From positions 1 through 64,000 of the forward strand of contig CAZOSB010000007.1 of the NCBI GenBank assembly GCA_964582545.1: DNA of 64,000 nt, in the 5' to 3' direction. The notes beneath the pieces are model-generated. The model was not told the DNA's origin. It made no database searches and saw nothing but the letters and a program-made list of their open reading frames with translations. This DNA comes from JAVVUJ01 sp964582545 (GTDB lineage: Bacteria; Bacillota; Clostridia; Peptostreptococcales; Anaerovoracaceae). The position numbers were made by a program, and so were the translations under genes. How positions within the stretch are numbered: the first letter of the stretch is position 1; each line of letters opens with the position of its first letter. Shown here in pieces: positions 26,510-35,800 of the stretch.

Positions 26510-27904
26510 ATGTTATCCATCATATTAAATGAATCGGGCAAACCCCTATATGTTCAGATTTATGAATTTTTTAAAGGTGAAATTGCTAAAGGGAACCTTA
26601 AGACATACCAAAAGCTTCCATCCAAGCGAAAACTGGCAATGGATCTATCCATCAGTGTCAATACGGTGGATGCTGCCTATTCCCAACTGGCGGCAGAAGG
26701 TTACGTGGAAGCGATTCCACAAAAGGGATTTTTCGTTTGTAAAATCGATGAATTTTTAGAGGTGCACGATCCAATAAAAAAATCCATACCATTTGATAAA
26801 AATTTAAATAAAAACATAAAAATAGATTTTTCACCTACGGATATTGAAAGTCGTTTTTATCCATTTAATACTTTTCGAAAAATATTTAAAGCAGTGTATA
26901 ACGAATATGACTTAAGCTTGTTAACAAAACCGGCTCCCCAGGGAGATCTGAATCTCAGGAGATCTTTGGCGGATTATCTGTATCGTTCTCGAGGTGTCAA
27001 ATGTAGTGAAGAACAGGTGATTATTGGGTCGGGAACGGAAAATTTGTTGCACATACTAGGGATGTTGTTTGGTAAAGACAAAGTGATTGCTCTTGAAAAT
27101 CCAGTTTACTTGAAAGTTTATCAAATATTTAAGTCCATGGGAAATTCGCTGCTTTCTATAGACATAGACGATAAGGGAATTCTTACAGATCCATTAAAGG
27201 GTTTTTCAAACATTGGAATTTATACTACACCTTCTCATCATTTTCCACTGGGAGTTAGTATGCCTATAGATAGGCGAATCAAATTGCTCAACTTTGCCAA
27301 TCAATCTGAGGATACGTACATCATTGAGGACGATTATGACAGTGAGTTTCGTTACAACCAAAAACCCCTTCCGTCACTGCAAAGTATTGATAAAAACGGA
27401 AAAGTTATCTATTTAGGCACCTTTTCAAAATCGATTTCACCCAGCATAAGAATCAGCTATATGGTTTTACCGGAGCCGTTATTAAAGGTTTATATGAACC
27501 GAATCACCTATATGAGTTCTTCCGTATCGGTATTGGAGCAAAAAATGTTGGCTGAATTTATTCATAAAGGAAGTTTGGAGATTCACATCAACAGAATGCG
27601 TAAGATCTACAAGGAGAAACGATCCTATCTGCTGGAGGAATTGAAGCTGTTCGGAGACAGCATTAAAGTGATTGGCGAAAATGCAGGTCACCATGTTCTT
27701 GTGAAGCTAAAAACAGGCAGGAGTGAAGAGTGGATGTGTCATGTTGCATTGCAGTTGGGTGTCAAGGTATATCCTATATCCCCCTATTTTATCAATGGTA
27801 TTTTGCCCAAGTACCAAAGCAAAGTCTTGCTTGGATATGGAGCATTAAGTCCAGAGCAAATTTCGGAAGGGGTAAAAAGATTACTGGAAGCGTGGGAAGT
27901 TTAA
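26510..27904 (+). CDS. MocR/GabR-family regulator, PdxR-like
   Basis: Fusion of an N-terminal GntR winged helix (residues ~10-75; YEFFKGEIAKGNLKTYQKLPSKR) to a fold type I aminotransferase domain (~110-460). The PLP-binding lysine is Lys307 in LGTFSKSISPS, with DDYDSEF upstream, so cofactor sensing looks intact. 464 aa is the usual length. It probably senses PLP and controls the divergent pyridoxal kinase gene through the repeated boxes between them. Other MocR proteins control GABA or taurine genes, but none is near. Confidence 0.88.
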   Translation: MLSIILNESGKPLYVQIYEFFKGEIAKGNLKTYQKLPSKRKLAMDLSISVNTVDAAYSQLAAEGYVEAIPQKGFFVCKIDEFLEVHDPIKKSIPFDKNLNKNIKIDFSPTDIESRFYPFNTFRKIFKAVYNEYDLSLLTKPAPQGDLNLRRSLADYLYRSRGVKCSEEQVIIGSGTENLLHILGMLFGKDKVIALENPVYLKVYQIFKSMGNSLLSIDIDDKGILTDPLKGFSNIGIYTTPSHHFPLGVSMPIDRRIKLLNFANQSEDTYIIEDDYDSEFRYNQKPLPSLQSIDKNGKVIYLGTFSKSISPSIRISYMVLPEPLLKVYMNRITYMSSSVSVLEQKMLAEFIHKGSLEIHINRMRKIYKEKRSYLLEELKLFGDSIKVIGENAGHHVLVKLKTGRSEEWMCHVALQLGVKVYPISPYFINGILPKYQSKVLLGYGALSPEQISEGVKRLLEAWEV

Positions 27905-27964
27905 CATACCATAAAGAGATGTGATAGATGTTTCGTTTTGTCAACTCAATAAAATAAAGTCATT

Positions 27965-28007
27965 CACCTAAAAAAGTTTGTAGCATAAACTATTTTAGGT
28001 GTTTTTT
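27965..28007 (+). terminator. Terminator after MocR gene
   Basis: CACCTAAAAAAGTTT and AACTATTTTAGGTG (27965-27979/27988-28001) form a long stem with one mismatch, followed by six T. Confidence 0.85.
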
Positions 28008-28053
28008 AATTATATAAAAAATATCGTCAAAGATTAAAGGAGAATTTAGATAT

Positions 28054-29136
28054 ATGGCAACTTTGAGCTTATGTATGATCGTGAAAAATGAAGAAGATGT
28101 GATTGGACGTGCGCTTGATTGCGTAAAAGATTTTGTAGATGAAATTATTATCGTCGATACAGGATCTATAGATAAAACAAAAGAAATTGTTAAAAATTAT
28201 ACAGATAAGATTTATGAGTTTGTCTGGATTGATGATTTTGCAGCAGCCAGAAACTTTTCATTTTCTAAAGCTACAAAAGAGTATGTTATGTGGCTTGATG
28301 CCGATGATGTAATCAGTATTGAGAATCAAAATGCGCTAAAAAAGTTAAAAGATTCTTTAGATGGTAGCGTGGATATGGTTAAAATGAAATACAATGTAGC
28401 TTTTGATGAAAACGGTAATCCAACCTTTAGTTACTATAGAGAAAGAATATTAAAAAGAAGCATGAATTATCGTTGGGTAGGTGAAATTCATGAGGTGATA
28501 ACACCAAGAGGGAACGTGATTAGTTGTGAAATTGCAATCTTTCATAAAAAAATGCGTCCCAATGAACCACAACGAAATCTCAAAATTTTCGAAAAAATGT
28601 TATCAGAGGGTAAAAGGTTAGAGCCAAGGGATCAATATTATTATGCTAGAGAATTATTTTATAATAACCGCACACCTGAGGCAATAGAGCAATTCAATTC
28701 ATATTTATCAGAGGGCAAAGGCTGGATCGAAAATAACATCGATGCATGTAAGGATTTGGCAAACTGTTATTATAGGATACAAGATAACGAAAAAGCAATT
28801 ACCTCTTTGTTCAGGAGTTTCCTCTACGATTCACCCCGTGCAGAAATTTGCTGCGATATTGGCAAACACTTTGTCAACATCAATCAATTTCAAACTGCAA
28901 TTTTTTGGTATGAAATTGCATGCAATTCAGAGATGAATGAAGAAAAAGGTGGATTTCTCAGTATAGATTGTTACGGGTACATTCCTTATTTACAGCTTTG
29001 CGTTTGTTATGACCGTCTAGGGAATCGTGAAAAAGCAATGGAGTATAATGAAAAAGCCGGAAAACTGAAACCTAATAGCAGCAGTTATATCTACAATAAG
29101 AATTATTTTGATAAAGCATTAGCTGAAGAAGTATAA
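28054..29136 (+). CDS. Glycosyltransferase family 2 with TPR repeats (SunS-like)
   Basis: Cytoplasmic glycosyltransferase of 360 aa. The GT-A domain (residues 1-~190) starts LSLCMIVKNEEDVIGRAL and has the metal motif in MWLDADD; the C-terminal ~170 residues hold tetratricopeptide-like repeats (YYARELFYNNRTPEAIEQF, LANCYYRIQDNEKAI). This layout is that of SunS, the S-glycosyltransferase of sublancin, and of many clostridial protein-glycosylating enzymes. No glycocin-like peptide is adjacent, so a protein acceptor such as flagellin or a surface protein is also possible. Confidence 0.82.
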   Translation: MATLSLCMIVKNEEDVIGRALDCVKDFVDEIIIVDTGSIDKTKEIVKNYTDKIYEFVWIDDFAAARNFSFSKATKEYVMWLDADDVISIENQNALKKLKDSLDGSVDMVKMKYNVAFDENGNPTFSYYRERILKRSMNYRWVGEIHEVITPRGNVISCEIAIFHKKMRPNEPQRNLKIFEKMLSEGKRLEPRDQYYYARELFYNNRTPEAIEQFNSYLSEGKGWIENNIDACKDLANCYYRIQDNEKAITSLFRSFLYDSPRAEICCDIGKHFVNINQFQTAIFWYEIACNSEMNEEKGGFLSIDCYGYIPYLQLCVCYDRLGNREKAMEYNEKAGKLKPNSSSYIYNKNYFDKALAEEV

Positions 29137-29239
29137 TCAATATCATTAATGTTTTCTGATGTTTTTAATCACAAATTATGAAGAAATAACATAGTAATGT
29201 TATGAACGCAAAAACTCAATTCATAAAGGAGATATTTTA

Positions 29240-29791
29240 ATGATAAATAATCGAAAAAATAAAAATTTTGAAACATCCTTAAGAAATACACTAAGGCAGC
29301 TTTGGGAGCAACATGTAATGTGGACTCGATCCTTTATTATTAGCACGGCGGAAGGGTTAGGCGACTTAGATCTCGTAACGACCAGGTTATTGAAAAATCC
29401 TCAGGATATGGCAGATGCCTTGAGACCTTTTTACGGGGATCAGGTCGCTAAAAAATTTCAGATGTTGCTAACAGAGCATTTGTCTATAGCCGGTGAACTT
29501 GTAAATGCAGCAAAGGCCGGAGAGCAAGGAAAAGCGGATGCATTGAGGAAAAAGTGGTATCAGAATGCAGACGATATTTCCGCTTTTATGTCCTCGCTAA
29601 ATCCTTATTGGAGCAAGGAAAATTGGCAAAAGATGCTCTACGAGCATCTACAGATGACCGAGGCAGAAGCAACAAATCGAATTGGAAAGAACTATGAAAA
29701 AGATATTGCCTTGTATGATCAAATTGAAGATGGTGCTTTGAAAATGGCAGATTATATGGCTGTTGGTTTGATTAAGCAATTTGGATTATAA
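29240..29791 (+). CDS. Conserved hypothetical protein of Firmicutes
   Basis: A 183-residue soluble, mostly helical protein. The opening LRQLWEQHVMWTRSFIIS, the NPYWSKENWQKMLYEHL segment and ADYMAVGLIKQF recur in a widespread Bacillus/Clostridium family of unknown function that I recall only as hypothetical. AAAGGAG lies before the ATG. The small gene at 29822 follows after 30 bases and a terminator ends the pair. The conserved Trp/His residues suggest a ligand- or metal-binding helical bundle, which is inference. Confidence 0.75.
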   Translation: MINNRKNKNFETSLRNTLRQLWEQHVMWTRSFIISTAEGLGDLDLVTTRLLKNPQDMADALRPFYGDQVAKKFQMLLTEHLSIAGELVNAAKAGEQGKADALRKKWYQNADDISAFMSSLNPYWSKENWQKMLYEHLQMTEAEATNRIGKNYEKDIALYDQIEDGALKMADYMAVGLIKQFGL

Positions 29792-29821
29792 AAATAAATT
29801 TATGGAAAGAGGAGTTCTATC

Positions 29822-29995
29822 ATGGCTGAATGTAACTCTTTACCTATTGTCCTAAGCTCATTTGCATCAATTTTAGCTTCCAGTTTAAACGACGAAGAAT
29901 TAGAATTAGTAGCAGCTTCTTTAACACAATTGGGTGATTCTTTAACATTAATTTCTATACAACGTTCCATTTCCTCTGAGAAGAATAATGTCTAG
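29822..29995 (+). CDS. Small conserved 57-aa protein, DUF6774-like
   Basis: ATG at 29822 with AGAGGAG 6 bases upstream; 57 codons ending TAG. The protein has one Cys (residue 4) and an amphipathic helical core LNDEELELVAASLTQLGDSL. That core resembles, from memory, small Firmicutes proteins named DUF6774, of unknown function. It is followed directly by a strong terminator, so it is the last gene of the unit starting at 29240. Confidence 0.7.
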   Translation: MAECNSLPIVLSSFASILASSLNDEELELVAASLTQLGDSLTLISIQRSISSEKNNV

Positions 29996-30030
29996 GTCAT
30001 ATCATTGATCGTACTTAATAAAATAAAGAA

Positions 30031-30059
30031 AATGTCGTTAGCAGGCGACATTTTTTTGA
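30031..30059 (+). terminator. Terminator after the 57-aa gene
   Basis: AAAATGTCG (30031-30039) pairs perfectly with CGACATTTT (30048-30056), loop of 8, seven T in total. Confidence 0.88.
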
Positions 30060-30149
30060 TTTAAACATATTTTTGTTTAGAAGACATAATATAGGAAAAA
30101 GACAATAATTAAATATATTTTTGAGAGATATTAAAGAAAGGATAGTCCG

Positions 30150-30626
30150 ATGAAAAAATTGAACTGGGAATCGCTGATCATCAGTATCTCTATTCCCCTA
30201 ATCATAGGGGGATTAGCGGGATTTTTAACAATGAATGACATGAGCCAATTCTATAAGATTGAAAAACCGGAATTAACACCACCTGCCATTGTTTTTCCAA
30301 TCGTATGGACCATCTTGTATATTCTCATGGGGATTTCTGCTTATCTGGTGAAGAATTCGAAAGGAAGTGATAGTGAGAAAAAAACCGCCATGACACTGTA
30401 TATAATCCAGCTTGGATTTAACTTTTTCTGGTCTATTTTGTTTTTCCGCTTTGACGCTTATTTGCTCTCTTTCATCTGGTTAGTAATCCTGTGGCTTCTC
30501 ATCATTTTAATGATAAAGTCATTTGGAAAAGTCAATAAATTAGCTGCTTTATTACAAATTCCATACTTACTTTGGGTGACCTTAGCGGGATATTTAAACT
30601 TGGCTATATATCTTTTAAATTCATAA
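30150..30626 (+). CDS. tspO: TspO/MBR-family membrane protein
   Basis: Translocator-protein homologue of 158 aa with five predicted TM helices. Typical segments: GGLAGFLT near the N-terminus, KPELTPPAIVFPIVWTILY, and the Trp-rich NFFWSILFF. Bacterial TspO proteins bind porphyrins and modulate stress responses; the role here is not shown. GAAAGGATAG precedes the ATG. Single-gene unit with a strong terminator, separated from the downstream sigma-54 activator. Confidence 0.9.
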   Translation: MKKLNWESLIISISIPLIIGGLAGFLTMNDMSQFYKIEKPELTPPAIVFPIVWTILYILMGISAYLVKNSKGSDSEKKTAMTLYIIQLGFNFFWSILFFRFDAYLLSFIWLVILWLLIILMIKSFGKVNKLAALLQIPYLLWVTLAGYLNLAIYLLNS

Positions 30627-30654
30627 ATTACTTGATCCGATAGGTTAAATAGGA

Positions 30655-30694
30655 AACCTCAAATAGAATGTTTGTTCTTTTTGAGGTTTTTTTT
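30655..30694 (+). terminator. tspO terminator
   Basis: AACCTCAAATAGAA (30655-30668) pairs with 30675-30688 with one mismatch; a run of T follows to 30694. Confidence 0.88.
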
Positions 30695-30722
30695 AATTCT
30701 TATTGATAAAAGATTAAAAATT

Positions 30723-30766
30723 ATTTAACCATTTCAGTTGAAATGGTTAAATTTTATCCTTATAAT
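30723..30766 (+). promoter_or_regulatory. Activator gene promoter overlapped by a 13-bp inverted repeat
   Basis: TTGAAA (30738-30743), 17 bases, TATAAT (30761-30766) is a good sigma-A promoter. A perfect inverted repeat, ATTTAACCATTTC (30723-30735) and its complement (30740-30752) around AGTT, covers the -35. A protein bound here would block this promoter, the classic arrangement for autorepression by a sigma-54 activator. Confidence 0.65.
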
Positions 30767-30848
30767 AAATCAAAAGCGAATTATGGTAAATCAACCACAA
30801 GAGAAAAACGATGAATGCATCATAGATAAATAAGAAAGCAGGACGGAA

Positions 30849-32645
30849 ATGATAAAAAACCTAACTTTTTTTACAGGTAGTGAATTTTCAAAAAAATTTT
30901 TTCTAAAACAACTTCGAGAATATATTCCCGACGAAATAGAGATTATTATCTATGCGGTTAATGTGGATACTATTGAAAATATAACTAGTGATCTTCTTAT
31001 TTTTTCTAGTCAAATTGTCCTAGAAGAGATGAAAGCCTCGGGTTTGTTTCATCAGGAACTTTATGAAACGAATCCTCTAAAAGATTATATTGTTTGTAAT
31101 AGAACTATTAATATAGACTATATCGATGAAGTTTTGCAAATCCCATTAGGGTCGGAAGTATTTTTTGTCAACGATGTCCTTGAAACCGCCAGTATCTGCA
31201 TCTCCCATTTATTAGAGCTGGGAATAGACCACATAACCTATGTTCCATATTACCCGGGAGCATCGGAAAATCCGGAAATTGAAGTGGCTATCACGGCCGG
31301 AGAATCCCAATTTGTACCGTCCTATTGTAAAAAGGTAATCGACTTAGGTCCCAGAGTCATAGATGCAATCTCCATGTACCGCATTGTGGAGAAAGTAGGT
31401 ATGATTCATTTTGATGCCACCAATATAATGAAAAAATATTTGCAAAAAATAATAAATATTTCTAAAAAACTTGCAGATACAAACGATCAGGTGGAAATAT
31501 TAAAAAACTCCGTCAGGCATAGATTAAAAGAAAAAGGACATTTCGCCAAACATTCCTTTGACCATATCGTGGGAAAAAGCAAAGCCCTTACAGAATCCAT
31601 AGAAAGAGCAAAAAAACTGGCGGAAACGGAGTTAACCATACTCATAGAGGGAGAAAGCGGAACGGGGAAAGAGCTGTTTGCCAGCGCTATACATAATCAT
31701 TCCCATCGAAAAGACGGTCCATTCTTAGCTGCAAACTTTAGCGCACTTCCGGAAGAGTTGGTGGAGAGTGAGTTGTTTGGATATGAGGAAGGTGCCTTTA
31801 CGGGAGCAAAAAAAGGCGGAAAAATTGGACTTTTTGAGTTAGCTGAAGGGGGTACTATCTTTTTGGACGAGGTAGGGGATATCTCGCCAAAAGTGCAAAC
31901 AAGACTTTTGCGAGTTTTGCAGGAGAAGGAAATCATGCCTATCGGTGGCGGAAAAATTAAAAAGGTAGATATCCGAATTATTGCAGCAACCAATAAGAAT
32001 TTAAAAGAAATGGCTAAAAATAACCAGTTTCGTTCAGATTTATATTATCGATTAAAGATTGGATGTATTTATATACCTCCTTTGCGAGATCGAAAAGAAG
32101 ATATTCGAGACTTAGTATATTATTTTATTAAGGCGGAAACTAAGAAAAAAATCCCGGTAAATGAAAGCGTGTTTAAAGAATTTGAAAAATATGCTTGGCA
32201 TGGAAACGTTAGAGAAATTTCCAGCACCATACAGTATATGCTGGCTATCTCAAAAAAAGAGGAATTAGAGTTTGACGATCTTCCTGACGAAAATTTCTTT
32301 GAAATGACAGAAGATGATTCTATAGAAAATAAAAAATATATAAATATTGAATTTGATAATTTTACAAAATTAGAAGAGAAAAAAAGAGAGCTGGATGCAG
32401 AAACGGAAACGGTGCTGTGGGTTATCTATAAACTTCAAGAAGAAGCCATCACCTGTAGCAGAGAGAGAATTGTTATAGAAATGCAAAAGACCAAGTTTAA
32501 CCTTACGGAAAACCAAGTAAGGAATAGGCTAAAAATTTTGGAAGAAAATGAATATATCTATAAAAACAAAGGGAAGCGTGGCACCATACTTAGAAAAATT
32601 GGCAAGAACTACATTGAGCAAAGGGAGCAAGGCAAGTTCCAGTAA
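30849..32645 (+). CDS. Sigma-54-dependent transcriptional activator of the cyanophycin locus
   Basis: Enhancer-binding protein of 598 aa. Residues 1-~215 form a sensory region without a receiver domain that I cannot assign firmly (PrpR-like layout ending in a coiled coil). The AAA+ domain has Walker A GESGTGKE (268-275), the sigma-54 contact loop GAFTGA (315-320) and Walker B GGTIFLDE (334-341), all intact. The C-terminal ~80 residues look like a winged helix (FNLTENQVRNRLKILEENEYI), not the usual Fis-type helix-turn-helix. It lies directly upstream of the cyanophycinase gene, and both following units have sigma-54 promoters, so it is the probable activator. The inducer may be the beta-Asp-Arg dipeptide (inference). 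Confidence 0.88.
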   Translation: MIKNLTFFTGSEFSKKFFLKQLREYIPDEIEIIIYAVNVDTIENITSDLLIFSSQIVLEEMKASGLFHQELYETNPLKDYIVCNRTINIDYIDEVLQIPLGSEVFFVNDVLETASICISHLLELGIDHITYVPYYPGASENPEIEVAITAGESQFVPSYCKKVIDLGPRVIDAISMYRIVEKVGMIHFDATNIMKKYLQKIINISKKLADTNDQVEILKNSVRHRLKEKGHFAKHSFDHIVGKSKALTESIERAKKLAETELTILIEGESGTGKELFASAIHNHSHRKDGPFLAANFSALPEELVESELFGYEEGAFTGAKKGGKIGLFELAEGGTIFLDEVGDISPKVQTRLLRVLQEKEIMPIGGGKIKKVDIRIIAATNKNLKEMAKNNQFRSDLYYRLKIGCIYIPPLRDRKEDIRDLVYYFIKAETKKKIPVNESVFKEFEKYAWHGNVREISSTIQYMLAISKKEELEFDDLPDENFFEMTEDDSIENKKYINIEFDNFTKLEEKKRELDAETETVLWVIYKLQEEAITCSRERIVIEMQKTKFNLTENQVRNRLKILEENEYIYKNKGKRGTILRKIGKNYIEQREQGKFQ

Positions 32646-32662
32646 CCGTAACCACCAAAGAA

Positions 32663-32726
32663 AACCATTAAACACTTTTTTCGAAAACGTAAGGAGAATT
32701 CTTGGAAAAGTTTATTGAAAAGTGTT
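32663..32726 (+). promoter_or_regulatory. Candidate upstream activating sequences of the cyanophycinase promoter
   Basis: AACACTTTT (32671-32679) and its inverse AAAAGTGTT (32718-32726) flank a 38-base spacer. AACCATT (32663-32669) matches the centre of the inverted repeat at 30723-30752. They sit 20-85 bases upstream of the -24 element. Binding by the activator is inferred. Confidence 0.4.
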
Positions 32727-32744
32727 AAATTTGAGTAAAAAATT

Positions 32745-32763
32745 ACTTGGCATAAGAATTGCT
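32745..32763 (+). promoter_or_regulatory. Sigma-54 (-24/-12) promoter of the cyanophycinase gene
   Basis: ACTTGGCATAAGAATTGCT carries the invariant GG (32749-32750) and GC (32761-32762) with exactly 10 bases between them, matching TGGCAC-N5-TTGCW closely. It is identical over 19 bases to 36694-36712. The expected start is near 32774. Confidence 0.88.
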
Positions 32764-32819
32764 GTGAAAAAAGTTGTTCGTTATAAATATGTTATTGCTA
32801 AAAAGAAAGGATGACAATC

Positions 32820-35800
32820 ATGAAGAGAACAACGAGAAAAATCATGGCACTGATGCTTATGGTGACCATGGTCTTTGGATCCTTTGGTTTTGCATTTGCT
32901 GAGGAAGGAGGTGCGGTGACCAATGGGGCTAAATTTGTAGACATGCCTCAGGATTGGTCCACCGCAGCTCTAAATCATGCGGTGGCAAATGGGCTGATTT
33001 CCGGAAGTGACAGTGCCAGCGGAAAAGTCATCAGACCAAATGCAAATCTGACGAGAGGAGAAATGGCCACCATTGTAAACAGGGCCTTCGGCGCTACCGA
33101 ACAAGGAAGTTTAGCCAGCTTTTCAGATGTGCCTGCGAATGCGTGGTATGCACCTGAAATGGCAAAAGCACTTGTGATGGGGACCTTCGCCGGAAGCGAT
33201 GGTAAGATGAGACCCACAGATGCTATCACCAGACAAGAAGCCTTCGTAGTATTGGCGAGAGCTTTTCAGGCAGAAGGAACCGGAAGTGGGTTATCTAAGT
33301 TTTCCGATGCCAGTAGCATTGCAAGTTGGGCCAAAGGCGCAATCGGAGGATTGGTAGAAAAGGGATCTGTAGCTGGATCCAATGGAAAACTCAACCCTAC
33401 GACCAACATTACAAGGGCGGAGTTTGCTCAAGTAATGGATAATATGGTACAACAATATTTTACTGTAGCAGGTAAATATACAAGTGTATCAACAGGCACA
33501 ATCCTGATTAACACGCCGGGTGTAACCCTTAGCAATGTAACCGTTACAGGCGATTTGATCATCGGCGATGGCGTAGGCGAAGGGGATGTGACCTTAGATA
33601 ATGTTTTAGTGAAAGGAACCACGGTCATCAGAGGCGGTGGAGCAAATTCTATCTATATTACAGGAAGCACTAATCTAGGAAAAGTGATCGTATGCAAGAC
33701 TGCATCAGGAAAAATAAGTATCAAAGTCAGCGGTAATGCAACGGTCAATATCACGGGTAAGGTAGATACCATCCTAGTGGCAGGAAATGCGAAAGTATAT
33801 CTTTTAACAGGTTCCAGCGTATCTAATGTGGAAAACAACGGCACCAATCCCATAACTTTAGATCCCGGTGTAAAAACACCACTTATCACTGGCAGCAATA
33901 CCACAGTAGTAATTCTGAAAGAATCCACACCTCCTGCTACTAGCGGAAGTGGCGTTACCGGTGGAGGTGGCGGTGGCGGAAATGGTGGAAATGGCGGTGG
34001 AGAAACACCCGCAGTGAAAGAAGACACCAACCCGCTGAAGGTTACGAGAACGGGGTATGAGTTACAAGATTATACCATTACCTTTAAATCGGCAAATACG
34101 TCCAACATTAAAAACAATGTTCTGTTTTACTCAACTGTTGGAGCTGTTGATATCGATAGCGAGTATAACACCCTAGATGATCAAGAGGTGGCAACTTTAG
34201 TTGAACAAGGAAAAGCCTTATCTCTAGGTACGGGGGCTACCATTACAGCGAAGTTGCCCGCCACATTAAAGGCTATCAATGGACATAGGTTCGATCAAAG
34301 TGAAAAATATAACATCTATTATATTTTCGTTGCTTCCATTTCAAACAGCGGCGACATAGACATAACAAAAGCTGATTTGATGATTCATCCGGAAAGAGGA
34401 CCTGAAGTCCTGACTTCCATCGGAGCAGGACCAGGTAAAGGTGCGGTAGTTCCAGCGGGAGGCTCTACTTCCATGTCTAAGACATCCGGTACTTTTGTAC
34501 AAGCTTATATCGACAATATGAAAAAAAATACATCTAATGTAAGTCTGGAAACACCAAGAATCGCTGTATTTTCCGCTTCTTGGCAAGAAACTGAAGACTT
34601 GCAGTACGATGATTTTTACAACGAAGGAGACAAGGAAAACTTTGAAAGTCATGGCATGGAACCTGTCTATATTCCATTAGCACTTGATAATTACAAAAGC
34701 ATCACAAACGAACAATATTTTGCTGATCTCGTAGAGAGCTGTCACATCGCCTTCTTCTTTGGAGGAGCGCAGTTGAGACATACCAGAACATTGCTCAATG
34801 ATGATGGAACTCTTTCAAAGGTGGGCGATGCCATTCAAAATGTGCTTGCAAAGGGTGGAACGGTAGCAGGTTCCAGTGCGGGATCTGCTGTGATGTCAGG
34901 ATTCTCCTATACTGACGGTGCAAATTATTCCTATCAGCCAATGTATTGGAATGATACGCAGCTAGTGGATTTTGCAAAATACGATGGGGAAACGGATAAA
35001 GAACCGGTAGCCGTCAAAAAAGGCAACAGCCTTTATTACAAGAGCATCGATGTTATCGAGCCTGCGGCAGGAAAGGATGCGTTGATGGATTCTCATTTTG
35101 ATATGAGAGGACGCCTTGGCAGATTGCTGATCGCAATGAGGGATACGGATCCGACAGGTCTTGCCATAGGACCAGATGAAGGTACGGGCATTCGTATTAC
35201 TGAAGGCGTAGGAACTGTATTTGGTTTGGGTGGTGTCTATATTGTGGACGCAGCAAACGCCTCTTGGAGTTCGGGGAAAGGGACTTCAAACCCATTTTCT
35301 GTTACAGGAATCAAGTTACACTATTTAACAGAAGGGGATACCTACGATTTTGGGACAGGGGTGGTTACTCCTAAAAGTGGAAAGACGGAAATCATAGAAT
35401 CAGCAACAACTCCTTATAAGACAAATGATGCTTTTGGTGCCTATGAAACCTCAAAGACCATTTTATCATTGGCTAACAGTACCGCTAGTTCGGTGACGGT
35501 AAAGGCAAAAAAAGCTCCGGATATCACATTTGTGGAGGGACCAACCTTTGATATTACCTATACAAAGGGAAATGGTACAGCTGCATATGTGGATAGTTCA
35601 TCAACTTATAATAAGGGAGCCATCAAGGATTATTTAACAAGTTATCAGAAGACTACAATTACCAATTTGGTCATGGACGTTGAATTGGGTCGCCATTTGC
35701 CACTGGTTACACATATTTCCAATACGGTTACCTCTGCAAGCATTGAGTTTAACAATCCGCTGATGATAAATGGAGTCACCGATGGCTCCATCTATACCGT

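Noticed and set aside
28054..29995. Possible glycocin cluster (SunS-like transferase with a nearby small peptide)
   Set aside because: The 57-aa product has a single Cys and no leader-peptide features, it is in a different unit, and no transporter or thioredoxin gene is present.
34500..34900. Alpha-aspartyl dipeptidase (PepE) rather than cyanophycinase
   Set aside because: PepE is short and cytoplasmic and lacks the HF..RxRxxR segment seen here at residues ~759-768.
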